Shown: one piece after another, positions 1 through 8,972 of the stretch
Position numbering within the stretch: the stretch's first letter is position 1
Layout of the letters: the number at the start of each line of letters is the position of its first letter
Origin: Hyalangium versicolor
GTDB lineage: Bacteria; Myxococcota; Myxococcia; Myxococcales; Myxococcaceae
DNA length: 64,000 bases
Assembly: GCF_020103695.1 (NCBI RefSeq)
Contig: NZ_JAHXBF010000007.1
Coordinates: 398,536 to 462,535 of the forward strand
Direction of reading: 5' to 3'
Notes under the pieces: generated by a model
Databases searched by the model: none
Told to the model about the DNA's origin: nothing
Seen by the model: only the letters and a program-made list of their open reading frames with translations
Translations under genes and position numbers: made by a program

Positions 1-1200
1 GCGGCCTCGTTGGACTTCCGCGCGACGCTCGACCAGGTGGCGAAGCTCGCGGTGCCCGTGGTCGCGGACCTCTGCATGGTGGACATGCTCGAGGAGGATG
101 GAACCATCCGTCGGCTGGCCGTGGCGCACCGGGCGCCGGAGAAGGCGGCGGTGGCATGGGAGATGGAGCACCGCTGGCCCTCCCGCCTGGATGACAGCTA
201 CGGCCCCGGCCGGGTCATCCGCGAGGGCCAGCCGGAGCTGCGTGAGGTGGTGCCGGCGACGAAGCTGCCGCGCGTGGCACGAGACGCGGAGCACCTGCGC
301 GCGCTGCGCTCGCTGGAGCTCGAGTCCTACCTGGTCGCGCCGCTGCAGGCCCGCGGGAAGACACTGGGAGCCATCACCTTCGCGTACTCTGGCTCGCACC
401 GGCACTACCACAGGCCAGACCTGCGCCTGGCCATGGAGCTGGCGGCGCGCGCGGCCCTGGCGGTGGACAACGCGCTGCTCTACAGCGCCTCGCGCGAGGC
501 GGTGCGGCTGCGCGACGAGTTCCTGGCCGTCGCCTCGCACGAGCTGAAGACGCCGCTCACCCCGCTCAACCTCCGGCTGCAGACCCTGCAGCGCGAGTTG
601 GAGCGCAACGGCTCCATGGTGGATGCCTCTCGCATGCGGGAGCACGTGAGCGTGCTCCAACGCCAGTGCAAGAGGCTCTCCACGCTGGCGGAGAGCTTGC
701 TGGACGTGTCCCGGCTCGAGGCGGGCAGGCTCGAGCTGGACCTGGAGTACGTGGACCTCACAGCACTGGTGCGCGAAGTCGTGAGCCGCTTCGCGGGCCA
801 GTCGGTGCGGACGAACACGCCGTTGGAGGTACAGGCGGTGGCGCCCGTGGTGGGGCACTGGGATCGGATCCGGCTGGAGCAGGTGGTGAGCAGCCTGGTC
901 AGCAACGCTCTGAAGTACGGCGCGGGCCGTCCGGTGCACGTCCTCGTCGAGCACGCCCACGCCGGAGCACGCCTCACGGTGCGAGACGAGGGCATCGGCA
1001 TCTCACGCGAGCACCTGCCACGCATCTTCGACCGCTTCGAGCGAGCCGTCTCGGCGGAGCACTTCGGGGGGCTGGGGCTGGGGCTCTACCTCACACGCAA
1101 CCTCGTGGAGGCATTCGGCGGCACCATCCGAGCCTCGAGCGAACCCGGACAGGGCTCCACCTTCGAGGTGGACTTGCCGCTCGCCTCACCCGCGCATTGA
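1..1200 (+). CDS. Sensor histidine kinase, GAF-HisKA-HATPase (5' end outside window)
   Basis: The reading frame is open to the first base of the window, so the true start lies upstream and the visible part is a C-terminal piece of about 399 residues. It begins with a GAF-like sensor domain (roughly the first 155 residues), then a HisKA dimerisation helix with the phospho-acceptor motif ASHELKTPLTPL (His at bases 538-540). An HATPase_c domain follows, with an N box (SNALKYG), a G1 box (DEGIGIS), the FDRFERA segment and a G2 box (GGLGLGLYL). It has no receiver domain and no membrane segment in the visible part. It probably autophosphorylates in response to an upstream sensor (PAS or similar) lost at the edge. 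No cognate regulator is visible downstream. Confidence 0.93.
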   Translation, partial: AASLDFRATLDQVAKLAVPVVADLCMVDMLEEDGTIRRLAVAHRAPEKAAVAWEMEHRWPSRLDDSYGPGRVIREGQPELREVVPATKLPRVARDAEHLRALRSLELESYLVAPLQARGKTLGAITFAYSGSHRHYHRPDLRLAMELAARAALAVDNALLYSASREAVRLRDEFLAVASHELKTPLTPLNLRLQTLQRELERNGSMVDASRMREHVSVLQRQCKRLSTLAESLLDVSRLEAGRLELDLEYVDLTALVREVVSRFAGQSVRTNTPLEVQAVAPVVGHWDRIRLEQVVSSLVSNALKYGAGRPVHVLVEHAHAGARLTVRDEGIGISREHLPRIFDRFERAVSAEHFGGLGLGLYLTRNLVEAFGGTIRASSEPGQGSTFEVDLPLASPAH

Positions 1201-1279
1201 TGAGGGGACGGGAAATCCCGCGCACGCGGTGCTACAGGGGCCGCGTGGGTTCGAGCAGCAGTCGCGCGGGAGACGACCG

Positions 1280-2041
1280 ATGGCGAAGAACAAGTACGGC
1301 ACGGCCCTGGTGACGGGGGCCTCGAGCGGGCTGGGGCGAGGACTGGCCCTGTGGTTCGCGAAGCAAGGCACGCGCGTGTTCGCCGCCGCGAGGCGCAGGG
1401 AGCACCTCCAGGAACTCGCCGAGGAGGCCCGCGCGACCGGCGGAACCCTGGAGCCCGTGGAGATGGATGTCTCCCGTGCGGACGAGACGTTCGCCCACAT
1501 CCAGCGGCTCGATGCGGACTGCGGTGGGCTGGACCTGCTGGTGGCCAACGCGGGAGTGGGGCAGGAGACGAACGGGAGACGCTTCCAGTGGGAGCGCGCG
1601 AAGCAGGTGCTCGAGGTCAACGTGATGGGGACCGCAGCGACCCTGAGCGCGGTGCTGCCACGAATGGTGGAGCGCAAGCGGGGGCATCTGGTGGCTGTCT
1701 CCAGCCTCGCGGCCTTCCGAGGGCTACCGAAGAATGCGGCCTACTCCGGCTCCAAGGCGTTCTTGACCACCTTCATGGAGAGCCTGCGCGTGGACCTGAA
1801 GGGCACGGGCGTGCGCGTCACCTGCATCCACCCGGGCTTCGTGAAGAGCGCGATGACGGCGCCAAACAAGCACCCCATGCCCTTCCTGCTGGAGACGCAG
1901 GACGCGGTGGAGCGGATGGCGCGAGCCATCGAGCGCGGAGTGCCGGTGTACAGGTTCCCGTGGCAGATGAGCGCGGTGATGAAGGTGGTCACGGCGCTGC
2001 CGGACCCCCTCTTCGACGCGATCGGGCGCAAGGTGCGCTGA
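1280..2041 (+). CDS. SDR family NAD(P)-dependent oxidoreductase
   Basis: This is a classical short-chain dehydrogenase of 253 residues, the usual family length. The N-terminal Rossmann motif TGASSGLGRG binds the cofactor, NAG sits in the middle, and the catalytic pair is YSGSK (Tyr about 155, Lys about 159). I chose the ATG at 1280 over an in-frame upstream start at 1229 because it opens directly on the Rossmann fold and follows a purine-rich gggagacgacc. The substrate cannot be read from sequence. The gene is convergent with the PBP gene, with only nine bases between stop codons, and stands apart from the kinase upstream. Confidence 0.9.
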   Translation: MAKNKYGTALVTGASSGLGRGLALWFAKQGTRVFAAARRREHLQELAEEARATGGTLEPVEMDVSRADETFAHIQRLDADCGGLDLLVANAGVGQETNGRRFQWERAKQVLEVNVMGTAATLSAVLPRMVERKRGHLVAVSSLAAFRGLPKNAAYSGSKAFLTTFMESLRVDLKGTGVRVTCIHPGFVKSAMTAPNKHPMPFLLETQDAVERMARAIERGVPVYRFPWQMSAVMKVVTALPDPLFDAIGRKVR

Positions 2042-2050
2042 GCGCCCGCG

Positions 2051-4705
2051 CTACTGCTGACCCATGAGGAACTGCTGCTCGTCGATCTGGCCCTTCTGAG
2101 GAGCCACGTCCTTCGGCTCGGTTCCCTTCTTGAAGAACATGACCTTCATGTTCTTGGAGTTCTCGGAGGCGATCTTCCCCGTCTTGTTGTCGATGGGCAG
2201 GCGCACCAATTCCATGCTCTGCCAGGGGTAGAACTCGCTCTGGGGCCGGTCCGCGAGGGCCTTCTTCATGTACTCCAGCCATATGGGGAGCGCGGCGCGG
2301 CCACCCGTCTCGAAGCGGTTGAGCGGGTGCGGGTTCAAGTCGTAGCCCACCCACGCCACCGTCACGAGATCGCGCGTGAAGCCGGAGAACCACGTATCGA
2401 ACGAATCGTTGGTGGTGCCCGTCTTGCCCGCGGCGGGCTTGCCCAGGCGCTGGGCCGGACCACCGGTGCCCTCCAGCACCACGCCTCGCATCAGGTGGGT
2501 GGTGATGAAACCGGTCTCCGGAGACATCACCTGCTCACCGGGCTCGAAGAGGCGCGCATAGCCAGCGGCCACGCGGTCCTGCAGCGGCGCCCAGGGATCA
2601 TCGAACGCGGTGTGGTCCTCGAGCGTGCGGCCGAAGCGGTCCTCGACCTTGCGGATGAAGTAGGTGGGCTTCTTGCGGCCGTAGCGGTTGAAGGTGGCGT
2701 ACACCTGGGCCAGCTCCACGGGGTAGACGCACGAGGAGCCGAGCGCGGCGGAGAAGTCCATGTTCATCGGCGTGGACAGGCCCAGCGTCCTGGCCCACTC
2801 GGCCATGTTCTTGGTACCCACCGCGCCGAACGTCTTCACCGCGGGGATGTTCATGGAGTTGATGATGGCGTTGCGCAGCAGCACTTCGCCCACGAACGCC
2901 TCGGTGTAGTTCTCCGGCTTCCAGGCCACCTTGGTGTCCGGATCGTGCTCGACGATGGGCGAGTCCACGATGACAGTGGCCTCGGTCCAGTTGAGCTTCT
3001 CGATGGCCGCCGAGTACACCAGCGGCTTGTACGAGCTGCCCGGTTGGCGGCACGCCTGGAAGGCGCGGTTGAACTCGTTGTCGTCGAAGTCGTACCCGCC
3101 CACCATGGCGGTGAGGTACTGCCGGTGCGGATCGATGGAGACGAGCGCGCTCTGCGGCTCGGGCACCTGCTCCAGGCGGAAGAGCTTCGGGCCCGTGCCC
3201 TTGGACTTCATGGGTCCGGTGCTCAGCCCGCCCTCGACCGGCTTGGAGGGATCCAGCGGCACGGCCTCGTCGTCGGGGATGGCCTCCGCCAGCTTCTTGT
3301 CCCACTGCTCCTTGTCGTCCGTGAGCTCCTTCTTCACCACGTGGCGGACGACGAGCAGGTCTCCCACGCTGATGGCCTTCTTGGCCGAGGAGATCATCGC
3401 TCCGATGGAGTAGTAGGACTCGGGGTTGACCTTGCGCGCCCAGTGCATGCCGAGCAGCGGCAGCCGGCCGGCGTACGGGCCCACCTGGATGTCGGCGCCC
3501 TTGCCGTCGTCATCGATCTTCGTCACCAGCCCCACATAGAAGCGGTTGAGGATCAGCTCCTCCTTGCCCATGGCCTTCTTGGCGCGGTCGACGAAGGCCT
3601 TGCGCTCCTCCTCGGTGGCCAGGTTCATGAGGGAGCCGCGCCAGCCCTGGCGCTTGTCCAGCTCCAGCAGGCCGTTGAGCACAGCCCCCTGGGCGGCGCG
3701 CTGCCGGTCGCTGTCCATGGTGGTGAAGATCTTCAGGCCCTGATCCAGCAGCACCGGGTTGCCGTAGCGGTCGACGATGTCACGGCGGGCCTGCTCGACG
3801 AAGTACGGGGCGAACTCGTGGAACACATCCTCCACGGGGTACACGTTCACTGGCTCGGCGTTGGCCGAGTCATGCTCGGCCTGGGTGATCATGCCCTCGT
3901 CGAGCATGCGGCGCAGCACGTAGGAGCGGCGCTTCTTGGCCGCCTCGGGCCGCAGGAAGGGCGAGTAGCGGCTGGGTGCCTGGGGCAGACCGGCAATCAG
4001 CGTCATCTCCCCCAGCGTCAGGTCCTTCACGTCCTTGCGGTAGTAGTTCTCCGCAGCGGCCTGCACGCCGTAGCTGTGGTGTCCGAGGAAGACGTTGTTC
4101 AGGTAGAGGTAGAGGATCTCCTCCTTGGTGAGCGCGGCCTCCAGGCGCCGGGCGAGGATGGCCTCGCGAATCTTCCGCTTGGGCGTCTTCGCGGTGGCTT
4201 CCTTGTAGCCCTCGGCGGCGATGAGCACCGCCTTCGCCGTCTGCTGCGTCAGCGTGGAACCACCCTGCACGCCGCCGCTGCGCAGTCCCAGCTTGGAGGC
4301 CACCGTCTTCGACACGGCGCGCACCGTGCCCAGGATGTCCACGCCCATGTGGTCGAAGAAGCTGGAGTCCTCGGAGGCGATGAAGGCCTGCACCAGCCGC
4401 TTGGGGATGCGCTCGTAGGGCACCACCTTGCGCCGCTGGTTGTAGAACTCGCCGGCCAGCACCGCGTCGTCCGTGTACACCTCGCTGACGATGGGCGGCC
4501 AGTACTCGTCCACCTTGGGGATGGCGGGCAGGTCCTGCGAGAAGATGTAGTACACCGCCAGCACCGCTACGACTCCAGCGGTCGCGCCGGTGAGCGTCGC
4601 CCAGCCCGCGAACTTGAGGGGGAACACCCACCAGGGGCGCTTCTTCACTCCGTCCAGAACGAGCTTGGAGCGGCTGCGGTCAATCTTCGGTTGAGGTGTC
4701 TTCAT
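2051..4705 (-). CDS. Penicillin-binding protein 1A (bifunctional glycosyltransferase/transpeptidase)
   Basis: A class A PBP of 884 residues that polymerises and cross-links peptidoglycan at the inner membrane. After a short basic cytoplasmic tail there is one membrane segment (about residues 32-53). A GT51 glycosyltransferase domain follows, with EDSSFFDHMGVD and GGSTLTQQ. The transpeptidase domain carries an SSYK active-serine motif (about residue 555), an SMN motif and KTGTTN (about residue 756). An inserted OB-like region lies between the domains, as in PBP1A. The start at 4705 gives an ATGA overlap with the stop of the upstream pseudouridine synthase, so the two are probably translationally coupled. 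A longer in-frame extension to 4843 would run into the upstream gene and is rejected. Confidence 0.96.
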   Translation of the reverse strand: MKTPQPKIDRSRSKLVLDGVKKRPWWVFPLKFAGWATLTGATAGVVAVLAVYYIFSQDLPAIPKVDEYWPPIVSEVYTDDAVLAGEFYNQRRKVVPYERIPKRLVQAFIASEDSSFFDHMGVDILGTVRAVSKTVASKLGLRSGGVQGGSTLTQQTAKAVLIAAEGYKEATAKTPKRKIREAILARRLEAALTKEEILYLYLNNVFLGHHSYGVQAAAENYYRKDVKDLTLGEMTLIAGLPQAPSRYSPFLRPEAAKKRRSYVLRRMLDEGMITQAEHDSANAEPVNVYPVEDVFHEFAPYFVEQARRDIVDRYGNPVLLDQGLKIFTTMDSDRQRAAQGAVLNGLLELDKRQGWRGSLMNLATEEERKAFVDRAKKAMGKEELILNRFYVGLVTKIDDDGKGADIQVGPYAGRLPLLGMHWARKVNPESYYSIGAMISSAKKAISVGDLLVVRHVVKKELTDDKEQWDKKLAEAIPDDEAVPLDPSKPVEGGLSTGPMKSKGTGPKLFRLEQVPEPQSALVSIDPHRQYLTAMVGGYDFDDNEFNRAFQACRQPGSSYKPLVYSAAIEKLNWTEATVIVDSPIVEHDPDTKVAWKPENYTEAFVGEVLLRNAIINSMNIPAVKTFGAVGTKNMAEWARTLGLSTPMNMDFSAALGSSCVYPVELAQVYATFNRYGRKKPTYFIRKVEDRFGRTLEDHTAFDDPWAPLQDRVAAGYARLFEPGEQVMSPETGFITTHLMRGVVLEGTGGPAQRLGKPAAGKTGTTNDSFDTWFSGFTRDLVTVAWVGYDLNPHPLNRFETGGRAALPIWLEYMKKALADRPQSEFYPWQSMELVRLPIDNKTGKIASENSKNMKVMFFKKGTEPKDVAPQKGQIDEQQFLMGQQ

Positions 4706-5667
4706 GACGGTTCCAGCGCAGCTCTTTTGAGTACGTCCTTCAGCTCTGGAGGCAACTGCGCCTCCACCGTCACCTTCCCGCCGTGTTGGGGGTGAGGAAA
4801 TTCGATGCGCTCGGCGTGCAGGAACAAACGTTTCAAACCCCACCGGGCCCGCACATCCCGGTTGAAGGCAAAGTCACCATACTTCCTGTCCCCAGCAACG
4901 GGGTGTCCCACTGAGGCCAGGTGCCTTCTTATCTGATGAGTGCGCCCGGTCTCGATGGAGCAGGAGAGCAGCGCCACCTCGCTCGACTGCCGTACCACCC
5001 GCCAACGGGTGATGGCCTCCTGCATGTTCACCCCTCGACGGGCCTTGGACTCGGCTGTCTGCTGGTGTTCAGAGAGCGGCAGATCGATGACTCCCGAGTC
5101 CTTGGGCATCTTGCCCTTCACCAGGGTGAGGTACCGTTTGCGGGATTTACCCTCCGTGAAAACCTCTGTGAAGTGGACCATTGCCGGCCGGCGTTTGGCC
5201 ACGAGGATGACACCGGAAGTCTCCCGGTCCAGTCTGTGGGCGGGCGAGGCGGTGAAGTCGTTGCGGACGGCCTTGGGGCCCAGGTAGGCGCGCACATAGT
5301 CCACCAGGGTGCCCCCGGTAATCCCACTGCCGGTATGGACGGCCATGCCGCTGGGCTTGTCCACGGCCATCATCCACTCGTCCTCGAGGAGGATGACCAG
5401 TTCCTCGGGGTCCACGGGGGGTGGGGGGGGCGGGGGGCGAGGCCCGGAGGGGCTGGGGCCGGTGAGCTGCTTCTCGTCGCCCCGGATGGTGATGACGTCT
5501 CCGGGGGCCAGGAGCTGCTCGGGCTGGGCCCGCTTGCCGTTCACGCGGACCTTCTTCACCCGGATCATCTTGAAGAGATGGCTGGTGGGGACGGAGGCCA
5601 GGCGCTTGCGCAGGTACTTGTCCAGCCGCATCCCCGTACTGTCCTCTTCGATTCGGTACTCGATCAT
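4702..5667 (-). CDS. RluA-family pseudouridine synthase with S4 domain
   Basis: Converts specific uridines in ribosomal RNA to pseudouridine. It has 321 residues. An N-terminal S4 RNA-binding domain covers about residues 1-65, and the catalytic domain has the HRLDRETSG motif (catalytic Asp near residue 146) and the GRTHQIRRHL motif near the end. Between them lies an unusual proline-rich linker (SPSGPRPPPPPPP). Length and layout fit RluD/RluC-type enzymes, but which site is modified cannot be told. The start at 5667 begins right at the S4 domain. An extension to 5778 would overlap the divergent gene. Only 43 bases separate it from that gene at 5711. Confidence 0.92.
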   Translation of the reverse strand: MIEYRIEEDSTGMRLDKYLRKRLASVPTSHLFKMIRVKKVRVNGKRAQPEQLLAPGDVITIRGDEKQLTGPSPSGPRPPPPPPPVDPEELVILLEDEWMMAVDKPSGMAVHTGSGITGGTLVDYVRAYLGPKAVRNDFTASPAHRLDRETSGVILVAKRRPAMVHFTEVFTEGKSRKRYLTLVKGKMPKDSGVIDLPLSEHQQTAESKARRGVNMQEAITRWRVVRQSSEVALLSCSIETGRTHQIRRHLASVGHPVAGDRKYGDFAFNRDVRARWGLKRLFLHAERIEFPHPQHGGKVTVEAQLPPELKDVLKRAALEPS

Positions 5668-5710
5668 TTGTTTTGCGCCGGGACCAGACCATACGAATAA
5701 TGGCCGGTCC

Positions 5711-7171
5711 ATGCCGAAGGCTCCCAGTATCGAGAAGCTCCTCCAGAATGGTTCGGCCGAGTGGAACAAGCTCCGCAAGGCCGGTCAGGTGCCAAGCGAC
5801 CACACCGGTGCCACGTTCACCCAGCTCTTTTCCGCCAACGCGGACCTGTCGGGCTTGGGGCTCGTGGGCTCCGAGTGGGAGCGGTGCGACCTGTCGAAGA
5901 TCAATTTCCGCGACTCGGACCTGTCCAACGCCTACTTCCATGGGGGGCGGCTACAGGACTGTGACTTCCGAGGAGCCAACCTCGAAGGGGCGACCTTCGA
6001 GAAGCTGAAACTGCTGCGCTGCGACTTCACCGGGGCCAAGGGGCTGGACGACCTCGAGATGGAGGACGTGGACATGGACCGGGTGGTGGGCCTGGATGGC
6101 GAGGAGGCCCCTCCCCCGCCTCCGCCTCCGGCGCAGGGGATTACGGCCTTCACGCGCGAGCAGCGGGAGAAGGCGCTGGGCGCCACGGCCGCGGCGGTGA
6201 TGGGGCCGGTGAGCGAGGAACTGCCGCCGTTCAAGCCGCAGGATCCGCCGGGGGCGCTGTTCTTCCGGGCGCTGAAGCGGCAGGCGGCACCGCCGGTGTG
6301 GGTGCTAGACGTGCCGGGGCTGAGGCCGTTGGTGCCGCAGCGCCTGCCGCCGGGCTCGTCGCTGGAGGCCCTGTACCGCGAGGCGGTGAAGTCCCGGCTG
6401 GAGAACAAGAAGCCGGGGGCAGACCCGGGCGCGGTGGAGCGGGCGCAGAAGGCGCTGCGGATGGGCGGGAAGGACGCGGCGGTGGCGGCGATGTACCTGC
6501 GCGAGGTGGGCGTGCTGCCGCTGTTCCGGTTCTCGGCGGCGAAGGTGTTGAAGGACGCGCTGCGGGCGGAGGTGGAGGTGGATGACCTGACGGGCTCGAT
6601 CGACCCGCGGGTGACGGGAGCGCTGCTGGAGCTGCGCCTGACGCACGAGGTGGTGGAGCACCTGCAGGAGACGCGGCGGCGGCTGGCGGCAACGCAGCTG
6701 TACACGGCGCTGCTGGAGGCGGGCTTCAACCCGGAGAACAACTGGGAAGAGGCGCTGGAGTCGGCCGAGCCGGCGATGGAGCTGGCTCAGTTGGCGACGG
6801 GCGAGGACCGCAACGCGCTGTTCGAGGGCTTCCAGGTGTTCGCGGCGCTGCCGGACGAGGCGCGGCTGCGGCGGCTGGCGTACCTGGCCGAGTCGGTGAC
6901 GAACCTGGAGCTGGTGAGCCGGCTGCCGGAGGGGATGGAGCCGCAGTGGCTCACCGGGCCGGAGACGCGCGAGTGCCACGACCGGGAGATGACGTACGTC
7001 CAGGCGCTGAAGGCGGCGGACATTCCGGCGAAGGTGCCGGCGCTGGCGAAGGCGGAGCTGGGCGTGCCCGAGGGCGAGGTGCCCGAGGAGAGCGAGGACG
7101 ACCTGTTCGTCCACTTGCGGTGCGACGTGTGCGGCAAGGAGAAGCTGATCGTCCAGTCGCAGATGGAGTGA
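5711..7171 (+). CDS. Pentapeptide-repeat protein with large uncharacterised C-terminal region
   Basis: Protein of 486 residues without a signal peptide. Residues about 40-112 contain degenerate pentapeptide repeats (A(D/N)LxG-like steps such as ANADLSG, CDLSKINF, SDLSNAYF, CDFRGANLEGATF, CDFTGAK). These would fold as a short right-handed quadrilateral beta-helix. A proline stretch (PPPPPPP, about 134-140) then links to a helical, alanine- and leucine-rich region of some 330 residues that I do not recognise. It ends with a CDVCGKEK motif that could hold half of a zinc site. The ATG at 5711 is preferred because upstream in-frame sequence overlaps the divergent gene. Function unknown; a protein-interaction scaffold is only a guess. 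Confidence 0.85.
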   Translation: MPKAPSIEKLLQNGSAEWNKLRKAGQVPSDHTGATFTQLFSANADLSGLGLVGSEWERCDLSKINFRDSDLSNAYFHGGRLQDCDFRGANLEGATFEKLKLLRCDFTGAKGLDDLEMEDVDMDRVVGLDGEEAPPPPPPPAQGITAFTREQREKALGATAAAVMGPVSEELPPFKPQDPPGALFFRALKRQAAPPVWVLDVPGLRPLVPQRLPPGSSLEALYREAVKSRLENKKPGADPGAVERAQKALRMGGKDAAVAAMYLREVGVLPLFRFSAAKVLKDALRAEVEVDDLTGSIDPRVTGALLELRLTHEVVEHLQETRRRLAATQLYTALLEAGFNPENNWEEALESAEPAMELAQLATGEDRNALFEGFQVFAALPDEARLRRLAYLAESVTNLELVSRLPEGMEPQWLTGPETRECHDREMTYVQALKAADIPAKVPALAKAELGVPEGEVPEESEDDLFVHLRCDVCGKEKLIVQSQME

Positions 7172-7197
7172 GCGCGGCGACGCACCTCCCTGAAATG

Positions 7198-7220
7198 AGC
7201 CCGGCGAAGTGTGCCGGGCT
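7198..7220. terminator. Intrinsic terminator between convergent genes
   Basis: An 8-bp perfect stem AGCCCGGC / GCCGGGCT with a 7-base loop is followed on the plus strand by tctcgtttcc. It lies 26 bases after the stop of the pentapeptide-repeat gene and before the convergent stop at 7247, so it fits a terminator for the plus-strand gene. Confidence 0.75.
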
Positions 7221-7246
7221 TCTCGTTTCCTGCTACCGCGACGACT

Positions 7247-8263
7247 TCACTGCGTGAGGTCGTCCAGAACATCCGACAGGCGCGTAGCTGTCAGGGCCCG
7301 ATCGAACCACCGATCGAGAGTCGCCAGGTCCGTGCACGACAAGATGCGCTGCCGACTCGAGTCATCGACGTGGATTCCCCGGGCAGCAAGCGCCCGAAGC
7401 ACGGACTCGGCTATTCCCTCAGCCTTCGCCTGGACCTTGACCTTCCGGTTCCATGCCAGGAAGCGCTCCGCCATCTGCTCTTCCAACCAGCTCGACATCA
7501 TGTCCTCCGCTCGCTGGGTACCAACCGCCGATCTTAACATACCCACTGCGGCACTTTGCGCGGGTGGGTCCGCCACACGTAACAGGTAGTGGAAGACGGC
7601 CTTCAAATCGTCGACTCCGTGGAGGTCGGCATACACCTGAGCGGCGAGCGCTGCCCAGCCGGGCAACCGCTTTTCCAGTTCCTTTGTACGCCCGTAGGCC
7701 AACAGCAGGAGAACCAGCCGCACCACGGGTGGCCCGGGACGGGCCATGAGTGACTCCTCACGCTCGATCGTCAGGTCATCGAGCAGGTACTCGAAGCGTG
7801 GCACGAGCTTGTTCCAGCGTTCCTCCCCTCCTCTCCCGTCTGGCACATCGAAGAGTTCTTCCACTCGGCGGGGAGCGCTCCAGGCCCCACCCGCCCCATG
7901 GTACAGAACCAAGGGGATGATGACGGGCAGCAACACGTGGCCGGAGTTCTCCTTCCGCCAGTGTTCGAGCTGGCGCACCACATAGCGGAGCATGCGCAGG
8001 GCCATCCAGCGGTCCACGGACGACTGGTGTTCCAGCAGGACGTAGAAGAGCACCGGCCGCCCACCGGAAAACCGTGCTGAGAAAAGCAGGTCACTCTCCG
8101 TTTCCCGCAACTCCGGGTCCACCACGGAATTGGGCTCCCTCCGCAAGGTCGACCAGTCCACCCGAGCCACCACGTGGGGAGGCAGGGTCGCACGCAGCTC
8201 GGCTTCGGCCCGCTCGGGCTGACCGAAGGTGAAGCGCGCGAGGAGGTCGTGAGGGCCGGACAT
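7247..8263 (-). CDS. Rpn/YhgA-like family putative nuclease (PD-(D/E)XK)
   Basis: A 338-residue member of the Rpn (recombination-promoting nuclease, formerly YhgA-like or transposase_31) family. Visible signs are the N-terminal PHDLLARFTFGQPE region and a PD-(D/E)XK core reading ESDLLF, then VLLEHQSS (the E-x-Q signature), then the WRKE..LLPVIIPLVLYHG segment typical of the family. Known members are Mg-dependent DNases linked to RecA-independent recombination. Paralogues are often numerous in myxobacterial genomes. The start is uncertain: ATG at 8263, or an upstream GTG at 8278; neither has a clear ribosome-binding site. The gene stands alone and is convergent with the pentapeptide gene. Confidence 0.88.
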   Translation of the reverse strand: MSGPHDLLARFTFGQPERAEAELRATLPPHVVARVDWSTLRREPNSVVDPELRETESDLLFSARFSGGRPVLFYVLLEHQSSVDRWMALRMLRYVVRQLEHWRKENSGHVLLPVIIPLVLYHGAGGAWSAPRRVEELFDVPDGRGGEERWNKLVPRFEYLLDDLTIEREESLMARPGPPVVRLVLLLLAYGRTKELEKRLPGWAALAAQVYADLHGVDDLKAVFHYLLRVADPPAQSAAVGMLRSAVGTQRAEDMMSSWLEEQMAERFLAWNRKVKVQAKAEGIAESVLRALAARGIHVDDSSRQRILSCTDLATLDRWFDRALTATRLSDVLDDLTQ

Positions 8264-8345
8264 GCGCCGAGCCGACACAGCACATCTCGGGCCAACGCCC
8301 CTACCCAGGGAGTTACTGGCGCCAGGCCGTCCAAGACAGTCCCAA

Positions 8346-8367
8346 ACCGTCTCGAATCGGAGACGGT
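8346..8367 (-). terminator. Intrinsic terminator of the MOSC/MBL operon
   Basis: Perfect 8-bp stem ACCGTCTC / GAGACGGT with a 6-base loop, starting 4 bases after the MOSC stop codon. On the minus strand it is followed by tttggg. It fits the end of the MBL-MOSC transcript. Confidence 0.7.
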
Positions 8368-8371
8368 CCGT

Positions 8372-8959
8372 CTACTCCGGAGACGCAGGCCCCACGGAGT
8401 ACGTCACCGCCTGCGGCACCACCACCCTCACCTTGTCCCCCGGCCGGATGAGGCCCGGACGCTCCACCCACCCCACCAGCCCGCGCCGCTGGTGCGCCGC
8501 CTTCACGAAGCGGCCCGAGAGCCCCTCGAGCCCCGTGTAGTGCGCCTCCAGCGCCCTGCCCGCCTTCCGGCATGGCTCGTTCTCCCCATCCACCACCAGT
8601 GTCGCGTCCTCCGGAAAGAACAGCCGCGTCCCCGGCGGAAGCTGCGTCAGGCGCGGCACCCCGGCCAGCTCCAGGTTCGCGCCCAGCCACGCCGCGAGCA
8701 CCTGCGGCACACCCAACGCCTCGGCGATGAGTTCCAACTCCTCCAGGGACACGATGGACACCTGACGCGTGTTGCGCACCAGCGTGCCCCTCGGGAACCA
8801 GGGCGTGCGCACATCCGCCTTCCGCGTCAGCCCCGCATGCCGGTCTCCCATAAAGCCCTCGAGGCTCACCTTCACCTCGGGCACATCCCGCGTGACGAGG
8901 TTCTTCGGCTCGGGGCCGATGAGCACTCGAAGCGTCCTTCCCATGAGGGGCGTGCTCAC
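8372..8959 (-). CDS. MOSC domain-containing protein
   Basis: A 195-residue MOSC (MoCo sulfurase C-terminal) domain protein. Such proteins carry activated sulfur or bind molybdenum cofactor, or act on N-hydroxylated substrates. The motif NEPCRKAGRALE carries the conserved cysteine of the family, and the surrounding GLSGRFVK...RPGDKVRV pattern closes the beta-barrel. The GTG at 8959 is preferred because it follows a strong aggaggg a few bases upstream. The in-frame ATG at 8944 lacks a binding site, and longer extensions invade the upstream gene. It lies 13 bases behind the MBL-fold gene, so the two are cotranscribed. A link between their functions is not evident. Confidence 0.87.
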   Translation of the reverse strand: MSTPLMGRTLRVLIGPEPKNLVTRDVPEVKVSLEGFMGDRHAGLTRKADVRTPWFPRGTLVRNTRQVSIVSLEELELIAEALGVPQVLAAWLGANLELAGVPRLTQLPPGTRLFFPEDATLVVDGENEPCRKAGRALEAHYTGLEGLSGRFVKAAHQRRGLVGWVERPGLIRPGDKVRVVVPQAVTYSVGPASPE

Positions 8960-8972
8960 GACTCCCTCCTCT

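Noticed and set aside
1240..1262. gggttcgagc, resembling a tRNA T-loop
   Set aside because: No matching acceptor, D or anticodon arms. It lies just before the SDR gene.
2327..4795. 822-codon plus-strand open frame
   Set aside because: Antisense of PBP1A, which has full motifs. Product is low-complexity.
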